Positions 8,041 to 15,114 of a DNA stretch of 28,303 nt are shown here, piece after piece; positions within the stretch are counted from its first letter, which is position 1, and the number at the start of each line of letters is the position of its first letter. The DNA comes from Candidatus Saccharimonadota bacterium (GTDB lineage: Bacteria > Patescibacteriota > Saccharimonadia > Saccharimonadales > JAGQNJ01): NCBI GenBank assembly GCA_020428115.1, contig JAGQNJ010000002.1:1-28303 (forward strand). Reading direction: 5' to 3'. The translations under genes and the position numbers were made by a program. The notes below the pieces were generated by a model, which ran no database searches, was not told where the DNA came from, and worked only from the letters and a program-made list of their open reading frames with translations.

Positions 8041-8439
8041 TTAGGCAGGTCGAAGCGGATGGTCGAGCAGCGGTATCAGATGCGCTGAACTATCAGCACC
8101 AGGTAGTTCAAACTCAAGGAGTTTGTTGAGCTCAAGTACATCAAAATTGTCATCGAGCGGACACACAACTCTAAAATACAAAAACGGTTTGATTGCACTG
8201 TGCTCGTTCAGGTACGCCATAGCAGTGATATGATCAAAATCGGGGATAACCGCCATGCGACCCAGAGTGTGAGTTAGCACTTCGGCTGCCCGACCACCAC
8301 GCCGGATATCCAGATACATTCTGTTTACCTGCGTTTCGTCAACACACATCCCGACGCTCGGGCCGTCTTCGGTAGCGGTAAAGAAGATCTCGCGGCAGTG
8401 ATCGGCTGGTAGCATGTATTCTTGTGCATTATTGGCCAT
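8041..8439 (-). CDS. Hypothetical protein
   Basis: A 132-residue acidic soluble protein. I start it at ATG 8439, not TTG 8451, because the TTG overlaps a perfect minus-strand TATAAT (8456-8451). No Shine-Dalgarno is present, and the leader would be about 4 nt. No transmembrane segment, signal peptide or recognised motif is visible. Two cysteines and several histidines are scattered without a pattern. Function unknown. Confidence 0.6.
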   Translation of the reverse strand: MANNAQEYMLPADHCREIFFTATEDGPSVGMCVDETQVNRMYLDIRRGGRAAEVLTHTLGRMAVIPDFDHITAMAYLNEHSAIKPFLYFRVVCPLDDNFDVLELNKLLEFELPGADSSAHLIPLLDHPLRPA

Positions 8440-8450
8440 AATGGGTAGCA

Positions 8451-8480
8451 ATTATACAACTATTATGGCGTATCTGGCAA
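8451..8480 (-). promoter_or_regulatory. Promoter for the hypothetical gene at 8439
   Basis: On the minus strand, TTGCCA (8480-8475), 18 bp, TATAAT (8456-8451), then 11 nt to ATG 8439. It gives a nearly leaderless transcript. Confidence 0.6.
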
Positions 8481-8490
8481 TAATGTGAGT

Positions 8491-9414
8491 TTACTTTTGT
8501 TTGAGTAGCGTGATGAGCTTGCGCGGAATAAACTTACGAGCTTCTTTGGCGTCGGCAATCACCGTTGGGGCATGCCCGTCAAAGTGCACAGGCATAGATG
8601 TAAAATCACTATAGATTACCCGCATATGCTGTTCGACACAGTGATTATCAAAGAAGTGGTCCCCCGTGATGGCGACGTGGTAAACCGGCAACGCAACACG
8701 GTTATCACACAAATCGAGCTTCATCATACTAATAACCGTGTCCATGTACGTACGAATGTCATTGATTTGCCACAGCCCAACCTCAAAGTCGATCAGCTCG
8801 GCGCGCTTGTCGCTCGGTACACCGGTGAGTTTGGTGTTTTTGTCACCGGCTAAACGATAGACGGCACGTATAATCGGGGCACGTAGCACAAAGGTTTGGG
8901 TAGTCCAGCCTGGTATACGCCAGCTAAGCGGAACAGGGAAGTAGCGGAACAGTGCTTTAGTTGAACGAGTAAGGGCAAAATCGTTGTGATGTACAAAGCC
9001 TGCGATACTTACGAGCAAGTCTACCTTTTTGGCAATTGCGGGGTGTTTTTGTAGCATGCGCGTCACGATAACGAACCCTAATGAAACGCCCATGATTGTT
9101 ATGCGCCGGTTTTTGTAGCGTAGTTTGATATAGGCAGCCAGATAGTCGGCGAGATTATCAATGCTGGGCTTTTGTCCAATCTCGTAGAAGCTATCCATGC
9201 CGCCAAATCCTGGTAGATCAGGAATGGTAACTGTTCCGTAGGCCTGTAGCGCCTCTGCGAAGCCCAACATACGCTCCAAGCTAGCGTGAGATCCATACAC
9301 CATGAGTATTTGGCGTGGCTGTTTGCTCGGCAAATACAGCATGCGGCCATTTAGCCCATTCATATGAAGTGGCACGATGTAATCTGCTGGTGCTAGTGGT
9401 TTGTTTGATTGCAT
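8491..9414 (-). CDS. Alpha/beta-hydrolase
   Basis: About 307 residues. The nucleophile elbow GVSLGF (Ser111) follows a beta-strand (RRITIMG), and the oxyanion/strand-4 region is TIPDLPGFGG. A late DGHAP (about residue 280) offers the catalytic His, and ITGDHFFDN the acid. The lid region (about 130-225) is basic and aromatic. I chose ATG 9414 over TTG 9453: the TTG falls on a possible -35 (TTGCCC) and TACAGT (9429-9424) lies 9 nt upstream of the ATG. Substrate unknown; esterase or lipase-like are the family norms. Divergent from the VanY-like gene at 9494. Confidence 0.85.
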   Translation of the reverse strand: MQSNKPLAPADYIVPLHMNGLNGRMLYLPSKQPRQILMVYGSHASLERMLGFAEALQAYGTVTIPDLPGFGGMDSFYEIGQKPSIDNLADYLAAYIKLRYKNRRITIMGVSLGFVIVTRMLQKHPAIAKKVDLLVSIAGFVHHNDFALTRSTKALFRYFPVPLSWRIPGWTTQTFVLRAPIIRAVYRLAGDKNTKLTGVPSDKRAELIDFEVGLWQINDIRTYMDTVISMMKLDLCDNRVALPVYHVAITGDHFFDNHCVEQHMRVIYSDFTSMPVHFDGHAPTVIADAKEARKFIPRKLITLLKQK

Positions 9415-9480
9415 GTTTGCCTTACTGTACGCCAAAAATACCCCAAAGGGCAAGAATAAGCATGAATGTCAAAACTAGGC

Positions 9481-9486
9481 TATACT
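9481..9486 (+). promoter_or_regulatory. -10 box for the first VanY-like gene
   Basis: TATACT ends 7 nt before ATG 9494, with no Shine-Dalgarno between. A leaderless message is predicted. No convincing -35 is seen. Confidence 0.5.
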
Positions 9487-9493
9487 AGCTGAT

Positions 9494-10300
9494 ATGCATC
9501 GACACAAAAAACTACTTATCACTATTGTTGTGGTGGTTACGCTTCTCATAGCAGGTGCTATGATCTGGTTTGCTAAGCGAGATGCGAATGCACCAGCGCA
9601 GACAACCACAGCCAAGCGAGGACCCATTGCAGCACTTATTGATTTTGTAACGCATCCGTTTGGCCAGAGCAACACTCCCAAGCCACCCGCTTTTGACAAG
9701 ACACAATATTCGCTCGATGATCCTGCTAGTCTGTGGGTTGTGGTTAATAAACAGCGTAGCCTGCCAAGTGGCTACATACCAGCCAGTCTACGACAACCAA
9801 ACATAGCAGTGCGTTCGTCTGGGTCGTCGGAAATGCTTGTGCGCGATGACGCCGCAAGTGCACTAGAGTCACTAGTGGCAGCAGCAAAGCAAGATGGCAT
9901 AAGCCTCATGCTGGTTAGTGGCTACCGCTCGTACGGATTACAAGAACAGGTGTACGGTGGCAATGTCTCCAGAGAAGGACAAGCGAGCGCAGACAAAACA
10001 AGCGCGCGCCCCGGGCACAGCGAACACCAGACTGGGATAGCAATGGATCTCGGTGATCCAAACGGAGTCTGTCAGTTAGAAACCTGCTTTGGCGAAACTA
10101 CAGCAGGCAAGTGGCTTGCAGCACATGCGCACGAATATGGATTTATTATCCGTTACCAAAATGGCAAGGAAGGCATTGTGGGCTACACCTACGAGCCATG
10201 GCACCTGCGCTATGTAGGGCCAGCATTAGCAACAGAACTATACAAAAGCGGGCAAACAATGGAAGAGTTCTTTGGGCTGCCTGCTGCGCCATCGTACTAA
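9494..10300 (+). CDS. VanY-type D-Ala-D-Ala carboxypeptidase (peptidase M15B), membrane anchored
   Basis: A 268-residue protein with a basic start and one hydrophobic anchor (about residues 7-26), so the domain should face outside. The M15B signature is complete: SGYRSYGLQ, then SEHQTGIAMDLGD (His and Asp zinc ligands, about residues 175-187) and EPWHLRYVG (catalytic Glu and zinc His, about 232-236). The family trims the terminal D-Ala from peptidoglycan stem peptides. Its role could be wall maturation or, in an episymbiont, action on host wall material; the latter is inference. A second VanY-like gene with an altered site follows tRNA-Gln. Confidence 0.92.
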   Translation: MHRHKKLLITIVVVVTLLIAGAMIWFAKRDANAPAQTTTAKRGPIAALIDFVTHPFGQSNTPKPPAFDKTQYSLDDPASLWVVVNKQRSLPSGYIPASLRQPNIAVRSSGSSEMLVRDDAASALESLVAAAKQDGISLMLVSGYRSYGLQEQVYGGNVSREGQASADKTSARPGHSEHQTGIAMDLGDPNGVCQLETCFGETTAGKWLAAHAHEYGFIIRYQNGKEGIVGYTYEPWHLRYVGPALATELYKSGQTMEEFFGLPAAPSY

Positions 10301-10328
10301 CGCCGTACGGTTCTCATCAACATAAAAC

Positions 10329-10525
10329 AGTCCTCGAGGATGTACTATGCACATCATCAAGGACTGGCTTCGGGACTAGGATGCGCCTAAGCTTGCACGG
10401 AACTCACTTGTTCGATGCAAGCATCTGCACGTTCGTTCCTGTACGAACCACCGTCCGCTATGGCGGACTCTGACGGTTCTCATCCAAATCTGAACCTTGT
10501 TCTAATAACCTCGCCTTACGGCGAG
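10329..10525. repeat. Cluster of five short perfect inverted repeats next to tRNA-Gln
   Basis: This fills most of the gene-free stretch 10301-10537. Stems: AGTCCT/AGGACT (10329-10334, 10360-10365, with inner GATGT/ACATC), GCTTGCA/TGCAAGC (10391-10397, 10416-10422), GTTCGT/ACGAAC (10431-10436, 10443-10448), GTCCGC/GCGGAC (10453-10458, 10463-10468) and CTCGCC/GGCGAG (10510-10515, 10520-10525). Read on the minus strand, the last stem reached is followed by GTTTTAT and could end a transcript begun at tRNA-Gln. No protein or known RNA family is recognised. Confidence 0.7.
10365..10382 (-). repeat. 18-bp copy of the tRNA-Gln 3' end
   Basis: TGGCTTCGGGACTAGGAT occurs here and again at 10538-10555, where it is the CCA end, discriminator, acceptor strand and part of the T arm of tRNA-Gln. 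A 12-bp repeat ACGGTTCTCATC (10307-10318 and 10473-10484) precedes each copy at similar distance (58 and 65 bp). This suggests a decayed tandem duplication or a former attachment site. Confidence 0.85.
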
Positions 10526-10537
10526 CTTATCAAAACA

Positions 10538-10611
10538 TGGCTTCGGGACTAGGATTCGAACCTAGATTGCTGGGACCAAAACCCAGTGTCCTACCATTAG
10601 ACGATCCCGAA
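10538..10611 (-). tRNA. tRNA-Gln (anticodon TTG)
   Basis: On the minus strand: acceptor TTCGGGA pairs with TCCCGAA. The anticodon stem CTGGG / CCCAG encloses TTTTGGT, giving anticodon TTG. The T arm is CTAGG-TTCGAAT-CCTAG, the discriminator is G as usual for tRNA-Gln, and CCA is encoded. It is 74 nt with CCA. Confidence 0.97.
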
Positions 10612-10623
10612 TTAACCTCAGAA

Positions 10624-10674
10624 ATTATAGCGTAACTTCGGTCAATGTACAAATGCTCTCAGAGGATATACAAT
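10624..10674. promoter_or_regulatory. Divergent promoters of tRNA-Gln and the second VanY-like gene, overlapping -35
   Basis: Minus strand: TTGTAC (10652-10647), 17 bp, TATAAT (10629-10624), reading into tRNA-Gln. Plus strand: TGTACA (10646-10651), 17 bp, TACAAT (10669-10674), 8 nt before ATG 10683. The two -35 elements lie on the same palindrome TGTACA. Confidence 0.55.
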
Positions 10675-10682
10675 AAAGCCAT

Positions 10683-11564
10683 ATGCGTATTATCGAACCG
10701 CCCGCAAAACCCCACCAAAGGCGTGCCAAACAGTCCAAAAAACCCAAGGTTTTAATCATTGCAATTGTTATCGGGCTTGTTGGCAGCAGTATCTGGTATC
10801 TGCATGGGCGACGGCAAAATAACCAAGACAACCAAAGTGCACAGGTTAGTTCTGCAAGCTCCGAAGAGGCAATCCACAAAGTAGCAGGGGTGCAATCAGG
10901 GCCAGTCCGCTTCTTTACGGGCGAGCAGTTCCAAAAACTATACGAAATCTTGGCAATGCCTAATACAACAGCTATCGTTACACCCCCGACAATTACAGGT
11001 AATGACCAGGCCGACCTACGCATTCGTCAGGTTGCCGAGAGCCGCGGTTACAAGCTACGCAGTGTGCCTGTGATGCCTATCGTTAAGACCAACGAGCCAG
11101 GCCTCAGCGAAGACGACCTACTACAGCCCAAAGCATACGACGGCTGGCTACAGCTCAAGAAACAGGCCAAAAATGATGGCATACCGCTGAAGCTCAATAG
11201 TGGCTATCGAAGTATTGACTGGCAACGACGCTTTTTTGTTGCAAAGTTGCAAGCCTCGGGTGTGAGCTTGTCGCAAATAGCAAGTGGTCAAGCCGATGAC
11301 GCCATATTGAACGTATTACATGTGGTCGCGCCACCGGGATACTCACGCCACCACACTGGCTACACAATTGATTTGATCTGTGATGATGGTAGCGGACGTG
11401 CGTTTGAGCACACTAACTGCTTTAGCTGGATGAACGCCGATAATTACGCCAAGGCAAAGCAAGCTGGCTGGATACCAAGCTACCCTGATGGTGTTAGCAA
11501 TCAGGGGCCAGAACCCGAACCATGGGAATATGTTTGGGTCGGCAACGAAAACCTCACAAACTAG
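10683..11564 (+). CDS. VanY-like M15B peptidase with a changed zinc ligand, membrane anchored
   Basis: A 293-residue protein: basic N-terminus, one anchor helix (about residues 23-40), a low-complexity linker, then an M15-like domain. SGYRSIDWQ and SRHHTGYTIDL (about 219-229) keep the first His and the Asp. The last motif reads EPWEYVWVG, where the first VanY-like protein has EPWHLRYVG, so the third zinc ligand His is Glu. It may bind metal differently, be inactive, or belong to a subfamily that uses this form. It is not a simple duplicate of the neighbour: outside the motifs the two differ strongly. A leaderless start at ATG 10683 is predicted. Confidence 0.8.
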   Translation: MRIIEPPAKPHQRRAKQSKKPKVLIIAIVIGLVGSSIWYLHGRRQNNQDNQSAQVSSASSEEAIHKVAGVQSGPVRFFTGEQFQKLYEILAMPNTTAIVTPPTITGNDQADLRIRQVAESRGYKLRSVPVMPIVKTNEPGLSEDDLLQPKAYDGWLQLKKQAKNDGIPLKLNSGYRSIDWQRRFFVAKLQASGVSLSQIASGQADDAILNVLHVVAPPGYSRHHTGYTIDLICDDGSGRAFEHTNCFSWMNADNYAKAKQAGWIPSYPDGVSNQGPEPEPWEYVWVGNENLTN

Positions 11565-11586
11565 TATTATTACACGCTGAGTAAGG

Positions 11587-11592
11587 TATACT
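11587..11592 (+). promoter_or_regulatory. -10 box for the MFS gene
   Basis: TATACT directly precedes ATG 11593 and ends 6 nt before ATG 11599. Only the second ATG fits a transcript start, giving a leaderless message starting MKKWF. Confidence 0.5.
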
Positions 11593-11598
11593 ATGATC

Positions 11599-13188
11599 AT
11601 GAAAAAGTGGTTCGTGGTCATTATATTGGCGTGCGCTCAGTTTATTATGGTGCTCGACAGCACGGTAATGAACGTGTCCATAACAGAGGTAGTTCGTGAT
11701 CTGAACACCACCGTTAGTGGCCTACAGGCAGCAATTACATTCTATACGCTTACCATGGCTGCATTTATGCTAACTGGTGGCAAGCTGGGCGATATATGGG
11801 GCAGGCTCAAAGCGTTTCGCATTGGCGCCATTATCTACGGCATCGGTTCACTCATTACCGCATTTAGCCCAAATCTTGGCACGCTTATGGTTGGTTGGTC
11901 ACTGATTGAAGGCCTTGGTGCCGTGCTCGTTATCCCTGCTATCGCCGCTCTAGTAGCCATGAACTACAAAGGCAAGGATAGAGTTGTGGGCTATACGATT
12001 ATTGGAGCTGCCAGCGGTATCGCAATCGCAGCCGGACCGTTGATCGGCGGTTATGTAACAACGTACTTGTCGTGGCGTTATGTTTTTGCTGCCGAAACAA
12101 TAATCATGGCGATCATCCTAGTTCTTTCACGATCACTCGCCAGCACCGATCGAGCAAAGAAGGGAATCAAGATCGACCTACCGAGCGTAGCACTATCAGT
12201 GTCGGGTATGGGGCTCACGATTCTTGCTATTTTGCAGAGCAAAACCTGGGGCTGGGTCTCACCCAAAACAATCCCATCTATCAATGGCCATGAGGTTGCA
12301 CCACTGGGCATATCTATCGTCGCCTATCTATTGCTTGCAGGCATAGCGCTGCTGTATTTCTTTACCCAGCGACAACACAAACTTGAGGCAGCAGGCAAGA
12401 ACCCGCTCCTACAAGTATCAATGTTTTCGATCAAAACCCTGCGTTCTGGCCTGGCGGTACTGAGTGCTCAGTATCTGATCATTGCCGCCGTGTTCTTTGT
12501 GATGCCGATATACCTGCAAATGGTTCTAGGACTCGACGCACTGCAAACAGGCAAAAAAGTCTTCCCACTGTCAGTTTCTATTGTGATCTTTTCTGCGCTT
12601 GGCTCACGGCTTATCAGCCGATTCACACCACGGCAAATTGTGCGAAGTGGTCAACTTGCGCTTGTTGGCGGTTCGTTGCTTATACTAGGTTCGATTGATC
12701 CGCAGATGCGAAGCGCACTGTTTGCTGTTGGGCTGCTCGTGCTTGGTGCTGGGCTTGGGCTTCTGGCCTCACAAATCGGAAACGTAACAATGTCAAGTGT
12801 ATCCAAAGAGCAAACGAGTGAAGTTGGCGGGCTACAAGGAACTTTCCAAAATATTGGCGCATCACTGGGTACCGCACTGATTGGATCGATTATGATCACA
12901 AGCCTGACAACGAGCTTTGTAAACGGCGTAGCCAATAATCCGAGCCTACCAAATAGCCTACAGACAGAAGTCAGTACGAGCGTACAAGCGGCTCCTATTG
13001 TACCTGCACCACAAATTGAAGCATACGCTATCCAGAGCGGACTGAGCGAAACCGAAGCCGAGAGTATTAGCCAAACCTACTTATCTTCTCAGATTGCTAG
13101 CCTCAAAAATTCTATGTTCTTTATCGTGGTACTGGGGCTCGCCTCGATAGCCCTGTCTAGAAACATCCCGAATAAAAAGCTGGTGTAA
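11599..13188 (+). CDS. MFS drug-exporter-like transporter, DHA2 (14-helix) family
   Basis: A 529-residue polytopic membrane protein. Helix 1 has MVLDSTVMNVS, the D1-type motif of the DHA2 family (EmrB/QacA). The loop 2-3 motif A is GGKLGDIWGRLK (about residues 53-64). The helix 5 motif C region is GPLIGGYVTTYLSWRYVF. Length and spacing fit 14 helices. The family expels toxic compounds by proton antiport; the substrate is not predictable. I moved the start from 11593 to 11599 on the basis of the -10 position. It converges on the b5-like gene with a 2-bp gap and no terminator. Confidence 0.93.
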   Translation: MKKWFVVIILACAQFIMVLDSTVMNVSITEVVRDLNTTVSGLQAAITFYTLTMAAFMLTGGKLGDIWGRLKAFRIGAIIYGIGSLITAFSPNLGTLMVGWSLIEGLGAVLVIPAIAALVAMNYKGKDRVVGYTIIGAASGIAIAAGPLIGGYVTTYLSWRYVFAAETIIMAIILVLSRSLASTDRAKKGIKIDLPSVALSVSGMGLTILAILQSKTWGWVSPKTIPSINGHEVAPLGISIVAYLLLAGIALLYFFTQRQHKLEAAGKNPLLQVSMFSIKTLRSGLAVLSAQYLIIAAVFFVMPIYLQMVLGLDALQTGKKVFPLSVSIVIFSALGSRLISRFTPRQIVRSGQLALVGGSLLILGSIDPQMRSALFAVGLLVLGAGLGLLASQIGNVTMSSVSKEQTSEVGGLQGTFQNIGASLGTALIGSIMITSLTTSFVNGVANNPSLPNSLQTEVSTSVQAAPIVPAPQIEAYAIQSGLSETEAESISQTYLSSQIASLKNSMFFIVVLGLASIALSRNIPNKKLV

Positions 13189-13190
13189 AT

Positions 13191-13628
13191 CTAGTCAACG
13201 AGAATGCCGATTTGCATGCTCTGAAGTTGTCGCTGCGCGTTTGAACTATGCGATGTACCTGAGCCAACAGTTTCGCCGTCCTCTGTTGTGCGTTCCATAA
13301 ATAGGCTAGTGCCATCGATACCGCATGCTCGCAGTATTTCGCTCCCGCCGGGGTGCGAACCTACGTAATCAGTTATGTCGTAGACATCGCTGTCGATAAC
13401 AGTCCAACAATCATCCGCGGTGTTGTGCTTGGCAACTTCAACCGTGGTGAAAGTTTGTTCCGCAAAGCCAGAATCCTCTGTGGTTGTAACTGCGGATGAG
13501 CTTGTTGATGATTCGGTGGCACTTGGGGCACTAGCCGTGTCGCTAAGCACGTACTTCCACAAGGCGAAGCCGCCGACAATACCGATTGCAATAATGAGTA
13601 GGGTTATACCAATAGTTTTCTTTTTCAT
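13191..13628 (-). CDS. Membrane-anchored cytochrome b5-like heme protein
   Basis: A 145-residue protein. A signal anchor (about residues 5-26) leads to a Ser/Thr-rich tether (30-55) and then a cytochrome b5 domain: DCWTVIDSDVYDITDYV, HPGG with heme ligand His92, and second ligand His127 in HSSNAQRQLQSMQIGIL. Both ligands are present, so heme binding is expected. The domain should sit outside the membrane. The second half is shorter than in classical b5, as in many bacterial single-domain forms. It is divergent from, and shares a promoter region with, the polytopic membrane protein at 13661, suggesting an electron-transfer pair. The partner and electron acceptor are unknown. Confidence 0.88.
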   Translation of the reverse strand: MKKKTIGITLLIIAIGIVGGFALWKYVLSDTASAPSATESSTSSSAVTTTEDSGFAEQTFTTVEVAKHNTADDCWTVIDSDVYDITDYVGSHPGGSEILRACGIDGTSLFMERTTEDGETVGSGTSHSSNAQRQLQSMQIGILVD

Positions 13629-13635
13629 GTCGTCA

Positions 13636-13653
13636 ATTATAGCATGCTACACT
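13636..13653. promoter_or_regulatory. Back-to-back extended -10 elements, divergent
   Basis: Minus strand TGCTATAAT (13644-13636) ends 7 nt before ATG 13628. Plus strand TGCTACACT (13645-13653) ends 7 nt before ATG 13661. The elements abut at the centre of GCATGC within a 32-bp intergenic gap. Both genes should be leaderless, and polymerase can hardly occupy both sites at once. Confidence 0.65.
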
Positions 13654-13660
13654 AAAGCAT

Positions 13661-14311
13661 ATGCGAGATAGATCGACTAGAGCTGGTGCCGCTACTTGGT
13701 TACCTTGGGTACTCGGGGTGGGAGTTACTATCGTTGGGCTACTCGGTTGGCTTGACCAATACAATTGGCAGGTTACAAATCTTAGGACCTTTTCGGTGTT
13801 TTCGCTACTCGGCCTCCTAGCTTGGAGCATTATGTGGACACACTATGCATATGGTGGCCTGCGCCTCATGAGCGAGCGCCTGGCCAAAAACCAAATATAC
13901 ACAACTGTAACCCTCTACATCGTGTTGGCGCTATTGTTGTTGCATCCAGGGCTGTTGGCTTACAACCAATGGGACATAACCAAACAATTGCCGCCACAAA
14001 GCTTTTATACCTACGTCGGGCCGAGCCTCAAATTGTATGTGCTATTTGGTAGCTTGTCGTTACTAATGTTTCTTGCCTATGATATTTTGATTCGGCTGCG
14101 TAAACACCCGCGCGTACGACGGTACTGGCGATATATTAGCCTTAGCCAGATGGTAGCAATGAGCTTGATCTTTGTACACTCGATGCAACTTGGGCAAACC
14201 ATGGATCAAGCCTGGTTTGAGCTTTACTGGGTTGCACTTGGTGCGCTGCTTTTGCCATGCTTTGGGCTAATCATCTACGAGGAGTGGAATACACCAAGCA
14301 AAAAGCCGTAG
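13661..14311 (+). CDS. Polytopic membrane protein, possible b-type heme / ferric-reductase-like
   Basis: A 216-residue protein with about six hydrophobic helices. Histidines in or near helices are His61 (WTHYAYGG), His95 (LLLHPGLLAY) and His173 (LIFVHSMQLG). His pairs in helices are how cytochrome b561, YedZ/MsrQ and ferric-reductase-like membrane domains bind heme, and the neighbour is a cytochrome b5-like protein. I cannot assign a family firmly. It could be a heme-bearing quinone or ferric reductase-like subunit, or an unrelated membrane protein. It ends inside the left arm of a strong terminator. Confidence 0.6.
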   Translation: MRDRSTRAGAATWLPWVLGVGVTIVGLLGWLDQYNWQVTNLRTFSVFSLLGLLAWSIMWTHYAYGGLRLMSERLAKNQIYTTVTLYIVLALLLLHPGLLAYNQWDITKQLPPQSFYTYVGPSLKLYVLFGSLSLLMFLAYDILIRLRKHPRVRRYWRYISLSQMVAMSLIFVHSMQLGQTMDQAWFELYWVALGALLLPCFGLIIYEEWNTPSKKP

Positions 14312-14336
14312 GCGTATACAAGACCTACGGCTTTTT
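14301..14336. terminator. Bidirectional Rho-independent terminator
   Basis: AAAAGCCGTAGG (14301-14312) pairs perfectly with CCTACGGCTTTT (14324-14335), with an 11-nt loop and a T run on each strand. It serves the membrane protein (plus) and the Asn/Thr-rich protein (minus). The stem includes the stop codon of the former. Confidence 0.92.
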
Positions 14337-14349
14337 AGTACGTGGATTG

Positions 14350-14937
14350 TTATAGCTGTGTTGAAGCTGCCAGGCCACCGTTGATTACAAGAACCCCAAA
14401 TGAGTCCTCGATATCTGTTTCGTTGACGACTGATGATGAATTGTCATTAACGATTGTGCTGGTTTGTGTGGTGTTGTTTGAATTGTTGGTGTTACCAATG
14501 TTGTTGTTTGAGTTTGTCTGGCTGTTGTCTAGTACTGTAGTGGTTACGATACTTGTGTCGACAGAATTGTCGGTGTTGTATGAACCACGGTTGTAGCTGT
14601 TAACGTAGCTATAGTTGTTGTTGGTTGTTGTATTGGTTTCGCTCTGAGTTTGTGCAACTGCTCCAGAAACGAGGTAGCCAGCAAAACTAGAGCCTACAGC
14701 CCCCGCGCTCGCGGTCGTTGTATCTGTGCAAGTTGAACCAACTGGTGCAGAAGCATATACAACTGGTGCTGGCTGTACAGTTTGTGGTGCAAATGTAGCC
14801 GCTTTGGCAATTTCTGCGCCCATGACTCTGCTAGCAACAAACATTGCTGCTGGAACTGCGATTAAGATTGCTATAAGTGTCGATACAAACATGGTGATCA
14901 TGTTTGCTCGAAAGTAATATGCCTGTTCTTGTGACAT
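14350..14937 (-). CDS. Asn/Thr/Ser-rich membrane-anchored surface protein
   Basis: A 195-residue protein. A short cytoplasmic start is followed by one hydrophobic helix (about residues 12-36), so the rest should be outside. The exported part has an Ala/Val/Pro segment, then a long low-complexity stretch (about 98-170) of Asn, Thr and Ser with repeated NNN and TTT runs. It ends in a short ordered-looking stretch (DIEDSFGVLVINGGL). No enzymatic motif is present. GGAGG lies upstream of the ATG. A minus-strand TTGACT (14980-14975) may be its -35, with no clear -10. Such sequences suit adhesins, stalks or glycosylated coats; which one is unknown. Confidence 0.75.
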   Translation of the reverse strand: MSQEQAYYFRANMITMFVSTLIAILIAVPAAMFVASRVMGAEIAKAATFAPQTVQPAPVVYASAPVGSTCTDTTTASAGAVGSSFAGYLVSGAVAQTQSETNTTTNNNYSYVNSYNRGSYNTDNSVDTSIVTTTVLDNSQTNSNNNIGNTNNSNNTTQTSTIVNDNSSSVVNETDIEDSFGVLVINGGLAASTQL

Positions 14938-15098
14938 AGTGGATCCCTCCGTTATTGTTAATCCACCCTGGTGCAGTCAACTGTAATTTCTATTGGCGTA
15001 TATGGTCAAATGCTCATGTTTACTTTGCGGCAATATTCCTGTGGATAACTTTTGTCATCAGGGTGAGTGCACTAGATATGGACTGGGCACTCACAGAT

Positions 15099-15107
15099 TG
15101 CTATGAT
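15099..15107 (+). promoter_or_regulatory. Extended -10 for the PH-PNPOx gene
   Basis: TGCTATGAT ends 7 nt before ATG 15115 and overlaps the earlier in-frame ATGs at 15103 and 15106. A leaderless start at 15115 is favoured. Confidence 0.5.
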
Positions 15108-15114
15108 GGTACTA

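Noticed and set aside
10365..10460. A second functional tRNA
   Set aside because: Only the acceptor 3' strand and part of the T arm are copied; the T loop is altered and no D or anticodon arm follows.
10111..10473. 120-codon plus-strand frame running from the first VanY-like gene into the stem-loop region
   Set aside because: It overlaps the conserved EPWH region in another frame, has no ribosome site, and its tail is made of the inverted repeats.
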